A stretch of DNA of 64,000 bases from Rivularia sp. MS3 (GTDB lineage: Bacteria; Cyanobacteriota; Cyanobacteriia; Cyanobacteriales; Nostocaceae). This document shows, one piece after another, positions 7,761 through 16,340 of the stretch. The position numbers and the translations under genes are program-made. Under the pieces are notes generated by a model. It was not told where the DNA came from. It made no database searches and was given only the letters and a program-made list of their open reading frames with translations. Position 1 is the stretch's first letter; every line of letters starts with the position of its first letter. The stretch covers positions 434,001-498,000 of the forward strand of contig JAHCMI010000001.1 of the NCBI GenBank assembly GCA_019192545.1, in the 5' to 3' direction.

Positions 7761-9857
7761 ATGACACCCATCAACAACATTATTAAACGCGAGCTTAATC
7801 CTTTTGACCTGATTAATTTAAAACCAGGCAATTTTTGGGGAGAGAAACAAGATTCTGATAACAGCGTTGACTCAATTCATCAAGAAGTCATTACTGAAAT
7901 TGAAGGGCTTCTTGATTCAGTGAATAAAGATAATAGCAGTCGCAGCGTGCTGCTTTTGGGTGATTCTGGTTCCGGTAAAAGTTATTTATTAGGTCGTCTC
8001 AAGCGGACGCTAAATAAAAAAGCTTTTTTTGCTTATATTGGTCCTTGGGCTGATAGCGATTACATCTGGCGACATGTTTTACGCTCTACTGTTGATAGTT
8101 TAATTCAAATTCCGGAAAATCGGGAAGAATCGCAGTTAATACTATGGTTAAAAAGTTTATCCGCTTTTACTAGAAGAGGTCTTAAACAGCGGCTTTTTAA
8201 CGATAGCATTTGGAAATTTATGCAGAGCGATCGCCGTAAGTTCATTAATCATTTGAAAACAACTTACAGTCAAGCTGGGTTATACAATCCGGAATTTTTT
8301 TTTGGTGTACTTCACGACTTAACAGATCCCGAATTATACCCTATAGCCTGTGAGTGGTTGCGGGGAGATGACTTAAGCGAAGAATCTATGCAAATGTTGA
8401 AGGTGAAAAGCTGCATTGATACAGAAGATGCTGCTAAAAACATTTTGGCCAACTTTGGTAGAATTTCGATTCATACTCAACCGATTGTCTTATGTTTTGA
8501 TAATTTAGATAATATTCCTCGTTTATCAGACGGTTCTCAAGATTTTCAATCTTTATTCAACGTCAATACAACTATTCATAATAACTACCTGAAAAACTTC
8601 TTAGTTCTTGTCAGCATTATTACTAATACTTGGAAATTAAATTCCGAGCGCATTCAGCAAGCGGATAAAGTTAGAATTGATAAAGAATTACGATTAAAAA
8701 GAATTAATTTAGAGCAAGCAGAAGCACTGTGGGCTTATCGTCTTAAGCCGTTGCATCAACAAGTGAAACCTCAGCCTATATCGCCGATTTTCCCTTTAAA
8801 TAGAAAGCTGTTGCAGCAAAGTTTTCCCAGCGGTAAAACTCTTCCCAGAGAAGTATTAGTTATAGGTCAAAAAGAATACAAGAAGTATAAATTTTCCCTG
8901 GTTGATTCTACAGTTGTTAAACCGATTCCAGAGCCAGAATTAGTTACCGTTCCGACTGTTGTTGAAGAAATTAAATTACCAGCAGCGCAGCTACAAATAC
9001 AAGCTGAAACAGTTGATGCCGAGTTTCAATTATTATGGCAGAAAGAATATAAAAAAACTCAGCAAAAAAATCAAAAAATAACTTTGTTTTCAGCACCCGA
9101 TTTAATTCGGATGTTGGAAGAAGCTTTGCAAGCGCTGGAAGTACCAAATATTAAAACTAAACTTTTGCGAGGAAAATATACGAGTTATTCTTTGAGTTAT
9201 CGCAAGTCTAAAAAAGAAAATCGAATTGGAATAGTTTGGACGGAAGATTCAGGGATGGCAAGTTTTTATAATGTGATGTCAGCTTCGCAGAAAGCAATTC
9301 AGTCTAAGGGTTGCGAAACTTTATATTTAATTAGAAGCGGTACTGTTGGAAATTCAAAGCTTAAAGGTTATCAACTGTATCAGAAAATATTTCATAAATC
9401 TAAAAGCTCTAAACATATTCATCTTAAGCCGAGTCTTGCTTCGGTGCATCAATTAGCGACTTATCATAATTTAGTTAATTCTGCCGTTGCTCAAGAGTTA
9501 GTGCTTTCTGGAAGAGTTATTAAATTAGATGAATTACAAAAATTAATGCGTAATTCTCTTATTTTTGAGAAATGCACTTTATTACAAGATTTAAAACTTG
9601 TTCCCGAACCAGATGACTTAGACGATGGTGAAGATGTTATAGACTTAACACCTGTTAACGATTTCTTATTTAATTTAATCAAAACTCAAGGATTTATGGG
9701 GGTTCCTACTTTAATTTCGCAATGTATTACTCAGTTTTCTGATGCCAGCGAAGATGATGTAAAAATGTTAATTCAAGATTTATGTAAAGAAGAAAAAGTT
9801 AGAATTATTGACCCAAAAGCGAAATTAGAAGACCAACTAATTTGTTTGGTTGCATAA
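7761..9857 (+). CDS. P-loop ATPase, second gene of the nuclease/FtsK operon
   Basis: About 698 residues from the ATG at 7761; a TTG at 7725 would add 12. Walker A is GDSGSGKS (67-74), and Walker B is IVLCFDNLDN near 242-251. Between them is WLRGDDLSEE followed by a helical block. This arrangement recalls AAA/STAND-type ATPases of the BREX BrxD (DUF2791) sort, but the match is only by eye. From about residue 410 a second, basic domain follows (RIGIVWTED, then SVHQLATYHNLVNSA), which could be a winged helix or degraded nuclease. The C-terminus is acidic and then helical. It is flanked by a winged-helix protein and an exonuclease-nuclease-FtsK fusion. ATP-driven loading or control of the downstream nuclease is inferred. 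Confidence 0.68.
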   Translation: MTPINNIIKRELNPFDLINLKPGNFWGEKQDSDNSVDSIHQEVITEIEGLLDSVNKDNSSRSVLLLGDSGSGKSYLLGRLKRTLNKKAFFAYIGPWADSDYIWRHVLRSTVDSLIQIPENREESQLILWLKSLSAFTRRGLKQRLFNDSIWKFMQSDRRKFINHLKTTYSQAGLYNPEFFFGVLHDLTDPELYPIACEWLRGDDLSEESMQMLKVKSCIDTEDAAKNILANFGRISIHTQPIVLCFDNLDNIPRLSDGSQDFQSLFNVNTTIHNNYLKNFLVLVSIITNTWKLNSERIQQADKVRIDKELRLKRINLEQAEALWAYRLKPLHQQVKPQPISPIFPLNRKLLQQSFPSGKTLPREVLVIGQKEYKKYKFSLVDSTVVKPIPEPELVTVPTVVEEIKLPAAQLQIQAETVDAEFQLLWQKEYKKTQQKNQKITLFSAPDLIRMLEEALQALEVPNIKTKLLRGKYTSYSLSYRKSKKENRIGIVWTEDSGMASFYNVMSASQKAIQSKGCETLYLIRSGTVGNSKLKGYQLYQKIFHKSKSSKHIHLKPSLASVHQLATYHNLVNSAVAQELVLSGRVIKLDELQKLMRNSLIFEKCTLLQDLKLVPEPDDLDDGEDVIDLTPVNDFLFNLIKTQGFMGVPTLISQCITQFSDASEDDVKMLIQDLCKEEKVRIIDPKAKLEDQLICLVA

Positions 9858-10030
9858 AAAAGACAGCATAAATATAAACAAAGTCAAAACTTGTTTCTAC
9901 AATAATTTGGAGGCAGAGCCTCCATCAATGCATTACAAGCTAGAACCTTGTAACGAGATAAAGAGATAATGAGAGAGATACTGAAGAGATATTTTAAGTT
10001 TAAACAATGTCTAATTAATATAAAATTTAA
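9858..10030. other. Short spacer inside the ATPase/FtsK operon
   Basis: 173 bp with no ORF of note. It has a small GGAGGCAGAGCCTCC palindrome near 9908 and a run of GAGATA units. It may be an RNA-processing or attenuation site, but nothing decisive is visible. Confidence 0.35.
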
Positions 10031-12736
10031 ATGCATTATCTGACAGATGCGGCTCAAATAAGAGCCATGATTAATCAATTCCGTTCGTATAAAATATTGT
10101 GGTTAGATACAGAAGTTGCTGACTGTCGGACTCAAAATCCTAGATTATCTTTAATTCAAGTATTAGCTAATCCTAATGATTCAAGCGGTGAGTTTGCTTA
10201 TATTTTTGATGTTTTAGATAAACCAGATTTGGCAAGATATTTTATCGAGCAAATTATGGTTAATCCTCACATAGAAAAAGTATTTCATAATGCCAGCTTT
10301 GATTTAAAATATTTGGGGGGAAAGTTAATCCCAAATGTCACATGTACGCTGAAAATAGCCAGAAAAATTACTCGCTACAAATTAAAAACTTCTAATCTCA
10401 AACTCAAAACTTTAGCAACAGAGCTTTGCAATTTTACCGATGTTGATACTGAGTCTGGCGCTAGCGATTGGGGTAAACGTCCTTTAATAGGGAAACAGTT
10501 ATATTATGCAGCTATGGATGTGGTTTATTTAGCTGCGGTGCATCGACAATTACTGTATTTTAATTCTGTGGATGAAAACAGTATTTTTAAAATGGCAGCG
10601 AATAAACATAAATTAACTGTTACTCAAGTTAGAATTGCCTTTGAATGTCCGCGTCTGTTTTATTTAAATGATAAATTTGGTGGTAAAACATTATTTATTC
10701 CGCGCAATGTTACAACAGGTATAGGTTCTGTATTTCATTCTTTTGCAGATGAATTTGTACGTTTAATTTTACGCGAATCGAGATTTAAAGAATTATTTAA
10801 GCCAGAAGCATCGCAGCTAGATATTGAAAAAGTTGCTGTGGAAATGCAGCAGATTTTTTATAAAGCTAAATTTTATCCTTATTTACAACAAGTTACTAAG
10901 ACAGATAAAAGTAGAGCTACATCTCTACTGCTTGTTTGGCAGGGATTGCAAAATATAATTAAACGTTTTGCTCAAATATTGATAGTAAATAGAGGTTATT
11001 GCAGCGCTTCAAGTGTAATTCGCAAAACTTTTGTTTCTGAAGAACGAAAATTAGAATATTGTTTTGATTTACCTAATAAAACCCAACAGTTAGTTAAGGG
11101 GGAGTATGACTGTCTAATTTATAATTTTGAGCGTCAGCGGTTGTGTTTGCTGGAATTTAAAACTTATCAAAGTATCGATCCATCGGCGCAATTAGCTCAA
11201 GTTTCTTTGTATGGCTATATGCTGTTTCAAAAAAAGCAAGTTCCTGTAGATTCGGCTGTTTACTGCGTTTTGCCGGAATTTAAGGAATATTATTATCGTT
11301 GGGAAGAGTTAGAAAGTACTGTCAATCAGTTAATTCCTTACAAATTACAGCAGATGCAGGAGTGGTTGAGTTGGGAACCATCTGAGCCGAATTCTCCACC
11401 GGCGACAACTCAGCCTTATTTATGCGAAATTTGTCCGCAGCAACAAAAGTGTCAAAGTTATTTTGGTGAGGTTGAGATCCCCCCAACCCCCCTTAAGAAA
11501 GTGGGGCTTAAGGATAAGGGATTTAGTGATTCAATTGAGATGCCTTCAACTCCTCATGAGAAAGGGGGGCTTAAGGATAAGGAATTCGCTGATTCAATTG
11601 AGATGCCTTCAACTCCTTATGAGAAAGGGGGGCTTAATAAAGTAAGTTCTGAAGCAGAGAATCAAATACAACCCGATAATTCTGTTGATGCTAATGCTGT
11701 TGGTAAGGAATTGGTAGCGACTTTACAATCTTTTGGGATTCGTGTAGATTTTGTTGGTGCTGCGGTTGCTCCTAGTTTTATTAGAGTCAAGTTAAAGCCG
11801 CAGTTGGGTGTAAAGTTTAATTCGATTCAAAAGTTACATGCGGATTTACAGATACAAATGGGTTTGGAAAATCCGCCGTTGATTGCTCCTCAAGCTGGTT
11901 ATGTCAGCGTTGATTTACCCAATCCTAATAGAAAAACTGCTTTATTTGATGATTATCTCAAGCCGCAAAAATCGCAAATAAATGATTCCGTAAAAATTGC
12001 GATTGGTATAAATTTGGAAGGAAAATTAGTAGAAGCCGATTTATCAGATCCTAATACATGCCACTTTTTGGTTGGGGGTACCACCGGAAGCGGTAAAAGT
12101 GAATTTTTGCGATCGCAACTCCTCAGTCTTTTAATTCGCTATTCTCCGCAACAGCTAAAAGTTGCTTTGGTAGATCCCAAACGAGTAACTTTTCCCGAGT
12201 TTGAGAAAATGCCTTGGCTGTATTCTTCGGTGGTTAAGGATAGTGACAATGCTATCGAGTTGATGGATAAGCTGGTTTCGGAAATGGAATTCCGCTATCA
12301 GCAATTTGAAAAAACCGAATCTGCTGATTTAGATAGTTATAATCAACGCTCTGATAAACCTTTACCTCGTATTGTCTGCATTTTTGACGAATATGCCGAT
12401 TTTATGGCTGAAAAAGAATCCCGTACCGCTTTGGAACAAAGTATAAAACGTTTGGGGGCAATGGCTCGCGCTGCCGGAATTCATTTAATTATTGCTACTC
12501 AACGCCCGGAAGCTAAAGTTGTAACCCCGATAATTCGCTCAAATTTACCGGGAAGAGTTGCTTTACGTACTGCTAGCGAAGCCGATTCGATGATTGTTTT
12601 GGGTGGTAAACAAACTGCTGCGGCTTATTTATTAGGAAAAGGTGATTTGCTGTACCAAGTTGAAGCAAAACTGCATCGGTTGCAGAGTTTATATGCGAAG
12701 AATATTGATTTGAAGGGAGCGGGGAGTGGGGAGTAA
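10031..12736 (+). CDS. DEDDy 3'-5' exonuclease + Fe-S RecB/Cas4-like nuclease + FtsK/SpoIIIE motor fusion
   Basis: 901 residues in three enzymatic parts. Residues 1-180 are an RNase D/DnaQ-like exonuclease with D26/E28 (LDTE), D91 (HNASFD) and the YxxxD box Y159/D163. Residues 195-480 are a RecB/Cas4-type PD-(D/E)XK nuclease: C206, H236, D360, E375-F-K377, the QLAQVSLYGY helix, and CEIC..C at 465/468/474, giving the four-cysteine set expected for a 4Fe-4S cluster. Residues 480-545 are a 63-nt tandem repeat. Residues 550-890 are an FtsK-type translocase with Walker A GGTTGSGKS (682-690) and Walker B IVCIFDEYAD. All catalytic motifs look intact. I know no characterised protein with this order. 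Two ATPase/winged-helix genes precede it. Confidence 0.85.
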   Translation: MHYLTDAAQIRAMINQFRSYKILWLDTEVADCRTQNPRLSLIQVLANPNDSSGEFAYIFDVLDKPDLARYFIEQIMVNPHIEKVFHNASFDLKYLGGKLIPNVTCTLKIARKITRYKLKTSNLKLKTLATELCNFTDVDTESGASDWGKRPLIGKQLYYAAMDVVYLAAVHRQLLYFNSVDENSIFKMAANKHKLTVTQVRIAFECPRLFYLNDKFGGKTLFIPRNVTTGIGSVFHSFADEFVRLILRESRFKELFKPEASQLDIEKVAVEMQQIFYKAKFYPYLQQVTKTDKSRATSLLLVWQGLQNIIKRFAQILIVNRGYCSASSVIRKTFVSEERKLEYCFDLPNKTQQLVKGEYDCLIYNFERQRLCLLEFKTYQSIDPSAQLAQVSLYGYMLFQKKQVPVDSAVYCVLPEFKEYYYRWEELESTVNQLIPYKLQQMQEWLSWEPSEPNSPPATTQPYLCEICPQQQKCQSYFGEVEIPPTPLKKVGLKDKGFSDSIEMPSTPHEKGGLKDKEFADSIEMPSTPYEKGGLNKVSSEAENQIQPDNSVDANAVGKELVATLQSFGIRVDFVGAAVAPSFIRVKLKPQLGVKFNSIQKLHADLQIQMGLENPPLIAPQAGYVSVDLPNPNRKTALFDDYLKPQKSQINDSVKIAIGINLEGKLVEADLSDPNTCHFLVGGTTGSGKSEFLRSQLLSLLIRYSPQQLKVALVDPKRVTFPEFEKMPWLYSSVVKDSDNAIELMDKLVSEMEFRYQQFEKTESADLDSYNQRSDKPLPRIVCIFDEYADFMAEKESRTALEQSIKRLGAMARAAGIHLIIATQRPEAKVVTPIIRSNLPGRVALRTASEADSMIVLGGKQTAAAYLLGKGDLLYQVEAKLHRLQSLYAKNIDLKGAGSGE
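11474..11635 (+). repeat. In-frame 63-nt tandem repeat (about 2.6 units) inside the nuclease-FtsK gene
   Basis: Units begin at 11474, 11537 and 11600. Each contains a CC..CTT[A/AT]GAAA..GGGG imperfect palindrome of the kind found dispersed between cyanobacterial genes, and each is exactly 21 codons, so the frame is kept. It encodes a proline/lysine-rich linker with recurring EMPSTP and EKGGL motifs. Confidence 0.88.
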
Positions 12737-12783
12737 TTGAGCCACTCCGCGCTCTAAAGAGACGCGGATTCAGGCATTGCCTT

Positions 12784-13968
12784 CTAACTTGTAGCCCGAT
12801 GACGGCTTATCTGGTTAGAGGTTAGCACTTCGACGGACAACTGCTCAAAAGAACTATAACCGTTCTTACTTTCACACGCGGCTACTCGATTTGCAGTTTG
12901 TTGATATTGCTTCCATGCGTCCATCAAGAACGGCTCAGTCCCCGGATAATCACATTGAGCATCCCACAATGAAAGCGAATCGTTATACACGCATCTACTC
13001 AAAAATGCAGAGAACAAATCGCGATGCATCACAAACCCGGTTACATCCTTATGTACCCGTTGAGATAGGCTTTTTTTGATACGAGTCCCATCCAAATGTG
13101 TTTGCGACAACGCGGTTTTCTGAGTAAAAAATGTTAGAAAATAACCGCCAGCACTTTCAGCCTTGCGTTTAAGTTCCGATTGAAAAAAACCTGGTGACTT
13201 GGCTGATATGGCTTTACCGTAACGTTTTTGCCAGCCTTTTATTGATACCTTCTCAGTTTTAATCTGATTGCCATGACGCAAAATCTCATTAACTAACCTA
13301 CGATTTTGAGACTTTGCATAGCTACTTTTACGTCGTTCAAGTTCTGTTTTTTTAGCTTGTATCCGGCGATAGTTGCGGGTTTTTATCCATTGCTTATTAC
13401 GGACGTACTCCTTAAAAAATGGGGCAGGCTTTGCTAATTGGTTAGTTGGGTGTTCAAACGAGCTAGTTTTGTTTGAAGCCTGCCCCATTTTTTCTCGTCG
13501 GAATTCGAGACCTTTTTTAACTTTGCCTTTTTTACGAACAATTCTGTTACCAACTTTTTTATCAAAGTCAGCTTCAAAATTATCAGGATTATGCATTCTT
13601 TGGGAACGCTGCATCTTTCTTTGAAGCGCTTTTATCTCGCGCTCAAAGGTTGGTACTTTGTCCGCAAATGGCAACAATCCAGCTTTATTATCAGCAACAA
13701 ACGCAACATTAGAGATGTTTACATCTAGTCCAACTATCCCTTCTGTTACGTAGTTAGTCGGTTTTTGATACGGTAAACCTTCATTAATTAATTGAACGAA
13801 CCAGCGCTTTTTTCCGTTTAGGTTGCGCCATAAAATACGGCAATATTTAACAGGTGAATTTAATCCGTGAAATATTACTGGGTTGCTCCAATCTATAATT
13901 GGTTCAATTTTTAAGCCGCACCAAACGACTTGATTTTTTAACCAGCGTAAACCTTGCTTGTTTGACTT
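12784..13968 (-). pseudogene. tnpB: TnpB (IS605 OrfB) lacking its N-terminus and a clear start codon
   Basis: The frame is open from 13968 down to the stop at 12784 and has no ATG at its head; the first ATG-free stretch already reads as TnpB (GIVGLDVNISNVAFV, the RuvC-I aspartate). RuvC-II Glu (KTEKVSIKGW) and the RuvC-III Asp (HRDLFSAFLSR) remain. The usual zinc-ribbon cysteines are replaced by LSQTHLDG and VHKDVTG, a variant I recall from other OrfB proteins. The wedge/REC N-terminal ~90 residues are absent, where tnpA begins on the other strand. Such a protein could use a TTG at 13677 but would then lose RuvC-I. It is most likely inactive; a guide RNA could still be made from the 3' end. 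Confidence 0.75.
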
Positions 13969-14350
13969 TCACAATAATCACTCAATAGGCAGCGCAACGG
14001 TTCACTTAGTTTGGATTCCTAAGCGTCGCAAACCAGTTTTAGTGGGAGACGTAAAAAAGAGGCTGCATCAAATAATCACAGAGGTCGCCAATGAAAAAGG
14101 TTGGTTTATCAAATGCTTAGAAATTGCGCCAGACCATGTTCATGTGCTTGTAGAACATGAGCCAGATACAGCTATAAATCAAGTAGTCAAAGCTTTTAAA
14201 GGTAGGTCAAGTAGATATTTAAGAAAAGAATTTCCGCACTTACTTAAGATTCCAGCATTGTGGACTCATGCCTATTTCTATGACACAACTGGTAAAGTTA
14301 GTAGCGCGGTTATTGAAAAATATATCAACGACCCACCACATCATTATTGA
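13958..14350 (+). CDS. tnpA: TnpA, IS200-type Y1 transposase
   Basis: 130 residues from a TTG start. The HUH motif is present as PDHVHVLVEH, and the catalytic tyrosine follows in VIEKYIND. HLVWIPKRRKPVL near the N-terminus and LWTHAYFYDTTG are standard for the family. The length is close to normal, so it may be active. This enzyme excises and inserts single-stranded DNA at hairpin ends. Its start lies on top of the truncated tnpB head, which suggests the region between the two genes was deleted. Confidence 0.9.
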   Translation: MFDFHNNHSIGSATVHLVWIPKRRKPVLVGDVKKRLHQIITEVANEKGWFIKCLEIAPDHVHVLVEHEPDTAINQVVKAFKGRSSRYLRKEFPHLLKIPALWTHAYFYDTTGKVSSAVIEKYINDPPHHY

Positions 14351-14540
14351 CGGCGAATAAATTCGCCTGGGTCGTTCGCGAAGCGTGCCGAAGGCATAAT
14401 TACATAGAGCTAAAATAGTCGGGGCTATCTTTCTCCCACATTATTTAAGGTATAATTCGTGATTTGTAACGAACGGAAAAACCTCACCCTCTTTCCCTCT
14501 CCTTATCAAGGAGAGGGATGTCTGGAGGACATGCTAAAAC

Positions 14541-15506
14541 CTAGCTACGACCTAAATTCAATAATTCTTTAGGAGATGCGAGCATATCAATAGCTACGAA
14601 GAAAATTTTACCTTGAGGATTTACCAAAAATCGCCATGCAATGTTCATTCCTACATTCGCACCAAACCAAGGTGTTTCTACTACACCAGTGATTTTTAAC
14701 TGCTTGGAACCATCGGGACGAGATTCAGATATACCTTTTTTAGGCATCATATTCAATCCTTGGGCTTCTTCACGCATATACTTACCAATAGCCTGTTTCC
14801 CAACGATTGGCTTGTGGAATGGTGGTTGTAGCGCTCCATCATCGGTAAATAATGCTACAGCAGCATCAAAGTTATCCGCGTTCATTGCTTCGATGTAATT
14901 AGTTACCGCAGGCTCGTTCACACCCTCAATTTTGACATTAGTCAGAGTTTCGCCGCTACGCTCAAACATAGGCTCTGCGGCAGCTTTGGAACTACTTGGA
15001 GCCATCCCGGAAGTGTCGAAACCCATATCTACTACGGTGTTACGCAGTACTGTAATTTGCTGACCCGCATCGAGCTTCTGAGTGGTTTCTAATACTACTT
15101 TCACACCCTCAGACATTTGATAATTCGCAGGAATCGGAGCCACTACTCCCTGCTTCATCAATTCTCCTAATTCAAACCAAAAAGCTAATTTGGTATTAAC
15201 GCTGAAGAAACCATAGGAGCGACTGATAGGTGAATCAGCCCGGTTAGCCAAATCGCGCATTACCTGGGTTTGTTCTTCAGCTGACATCTTTTTAATTTGG
15301 TCGAGCAAACTTTCCGCTAACTGCAACCTGGCTGCTCCTGGTGCTGCGGGGGTAATTGTTTTACCCATTTCGGTGTACGCATACCACAGAAATGCTAATT
15401 TGTCATCCACACTAAGCTGATCGAATAGCGCAATGGTTGCAGGTATCTGACTGGGAACCTGAGTTCCTTTAAAAATATTTTGAGCGGAATCGATAGTTAA
15501 AGCCAT
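14541..15506 (-). CDS. ocp: Orange carotenoid protein (OCP)
   Basis: 321 residues. OCP binds a keto-carotenoid, is photoactivated by blue-green light and quenches phycobilisome energy on the thylakoid surface. The N-terminal carotenoid domain has Tyr44, Trp110 and Arg155. The C-terminal NTF2-like domain has Tyr204, Trp280 and Trp291, equivalent to Synechocystis Tyr201/Trp277/Trp288, and the Glu246/247 partner of Arg155. By these residues it is a full-length OCP1-like protein. I chose the ATG at 15506 because GGAGAT lies 7 bp upstream; a 5-residue extension to 15521 is less likely. No FRP or carotenoid ketolase gene is seen nearby. Expression is probably light-regulated, but no operator is visible. 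Confidence 0.97.
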   Translation of the reverse strand: MALTIDSAQNIFKGTQVPSQIPATIALFDQLSVDDKLAFLWYAYTEMGKTITPAAPGAARLQLAESLLDQIKKMSAEEQTQVMRDLANRADSPISRSYGFFSVNTKLAFWFELGELMKQGVVAPIPANYQMSEGVKVVLETTQKLDAGQQITVLRNTVVDMGFDTSGMAPSSSKAAAEPMFERSGETLTNVKIEGVNEPAVTNYIEAMNADNFDAAVALFTDDGALQPPFHKPIVGKQAIGKYMREEAQGLNMMPKKGISESRPDGSKQLKITGVVETPWFGANVGMNIAWRFLVNPQGKIFFVAIDMLASPKELLNLGRS

Positions 15507-15521
15507 GATTGAAATCTCCAA

Positions 15522-16340
15522 GAAATCTTGTTTTTACTTAGCTACCGAAGCTTTGAAGCAGATACACCCCTACATATCAAATCCACTCGCTCAGCCACTA
15601 TAAGGTATATCTTGCTTGCATCTTCGGCTTGAATACGTTAACGAAAAAGGTCTGATTAATCCCTAATCTTTAATCAGCTAAATGCTTTTATTAACAAAAG
15701 CATTTTTATCTGTTTTGCTTTTCTGTAAATCAGACTACCATCTTATGTAAAATATTGTAAAGTTTATTTACGATATGTATACTATAAATAATTGCAATAA
15801 TAGCTGAGAAGCTTGTCTGGCAATGATTATAGTTGCTTAACAATTTTTGTTACATAGTCTGTAGATTATTTGAAATCCTGACTATTGTGAACGAAAAGAG
15901 GGCTATCAAAGTTGAAACGAAAACCCATTAATTATGATAGGTTCTTTGTTCGTAGTTGCGCTTAAGCGCCAAAACACTGCATTTATATACGAATCACCAC
16001 GCAACTAAAAACCCCGCAGAATTAATCCACTTAAGGCTTGTATTTGTAACATCTTCACCCTCATGCTACATATTTGGCGCTAAAGCGCAACTACTAACCA
16101 ATCATTTTTTTAAGTATCTAACTGTATATTTAGAGACTGGTAAAAAATAGTTAAATAAATACCATAATTATCTTTATCAATAATCGACTCACTGATATAA
16201 TCTGACTGCTTAAAATTAAGAAAATATAGTCAAATTTGATTTTAGGAGTATTGAAAATCTTAAATCTCGCTGTAGTTTTCACTCTTATAGATACGACCAT
16301 ATTCACTTAAATAGGAATTCATTTACAGAGGACTTTTTGA
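15522..16340. other. Intergenic between ocp and a ParA gene
   Basis: 819 bp. It presumably includes the ocp promoter near 15530-15750 and the ParA promoter near 16290. The 143-bp MITE at 15952 occupies the middle. A 64-codon frame through that element is a by-product of its inverted repeats. Confidence 0.5.
15952..16094. repeat. 143-bp MITE-like element with 21-bp terminal inverted repeats
   Basis: The left end GTAGTTGCGCTTAAGCGCCA and the complementary right end differ at one of 21 positions. The same terminus (TTCGTAGTTGCGC) recurs at 29176 and bounds the 256-bp element at 49967-50222. Confidence 0.8.

Larger units (their letters stand above)
12737..14400. mobile_element. IS200/IS605-family insertion element (IS605 layout)
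   Basis: Divergent tnpB (-) and tnpA (+) with their 5' ends meeting near 13960 give the IS605 arrangement. Subterminal hairpins typical of the family lie outside both genes: CCGCG..CGCGG at 12747-12767 beyond tnpB, and GGCGAATAAATTCGCC at 14352-14367 beyond tnpA. The exact ends are not resolved, since these elements make no target duplication. The left hairpin begins 10 bp after the FtsK-fusion stop codon. Confidence 0.75.

Noticed and set aside
10031-12736. Cas4 for the nearby CRISPR arrays
   Set aside because: The Fe-S nuclease domain is Cas4/RecB-like, but it is fused to an exonuclease and an FtsK motor, and no Cas1, Cas2 or effector gene is present. I do not treat it as the adaptation Cas4.
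12784-13677. Complete 297-aa transposase
   Set aside because: The frame is open further upstream and contains the RuvC-I motif before residue 1 of this reading; the true protein is a larger TnpB with a missing N-terminus.
15956-16150. 64-codon ORF between ocp and parA
   Set aside because: It runs through the terminal repeats of the 143-bp MITE and has no ribosome site or protein-like composition.
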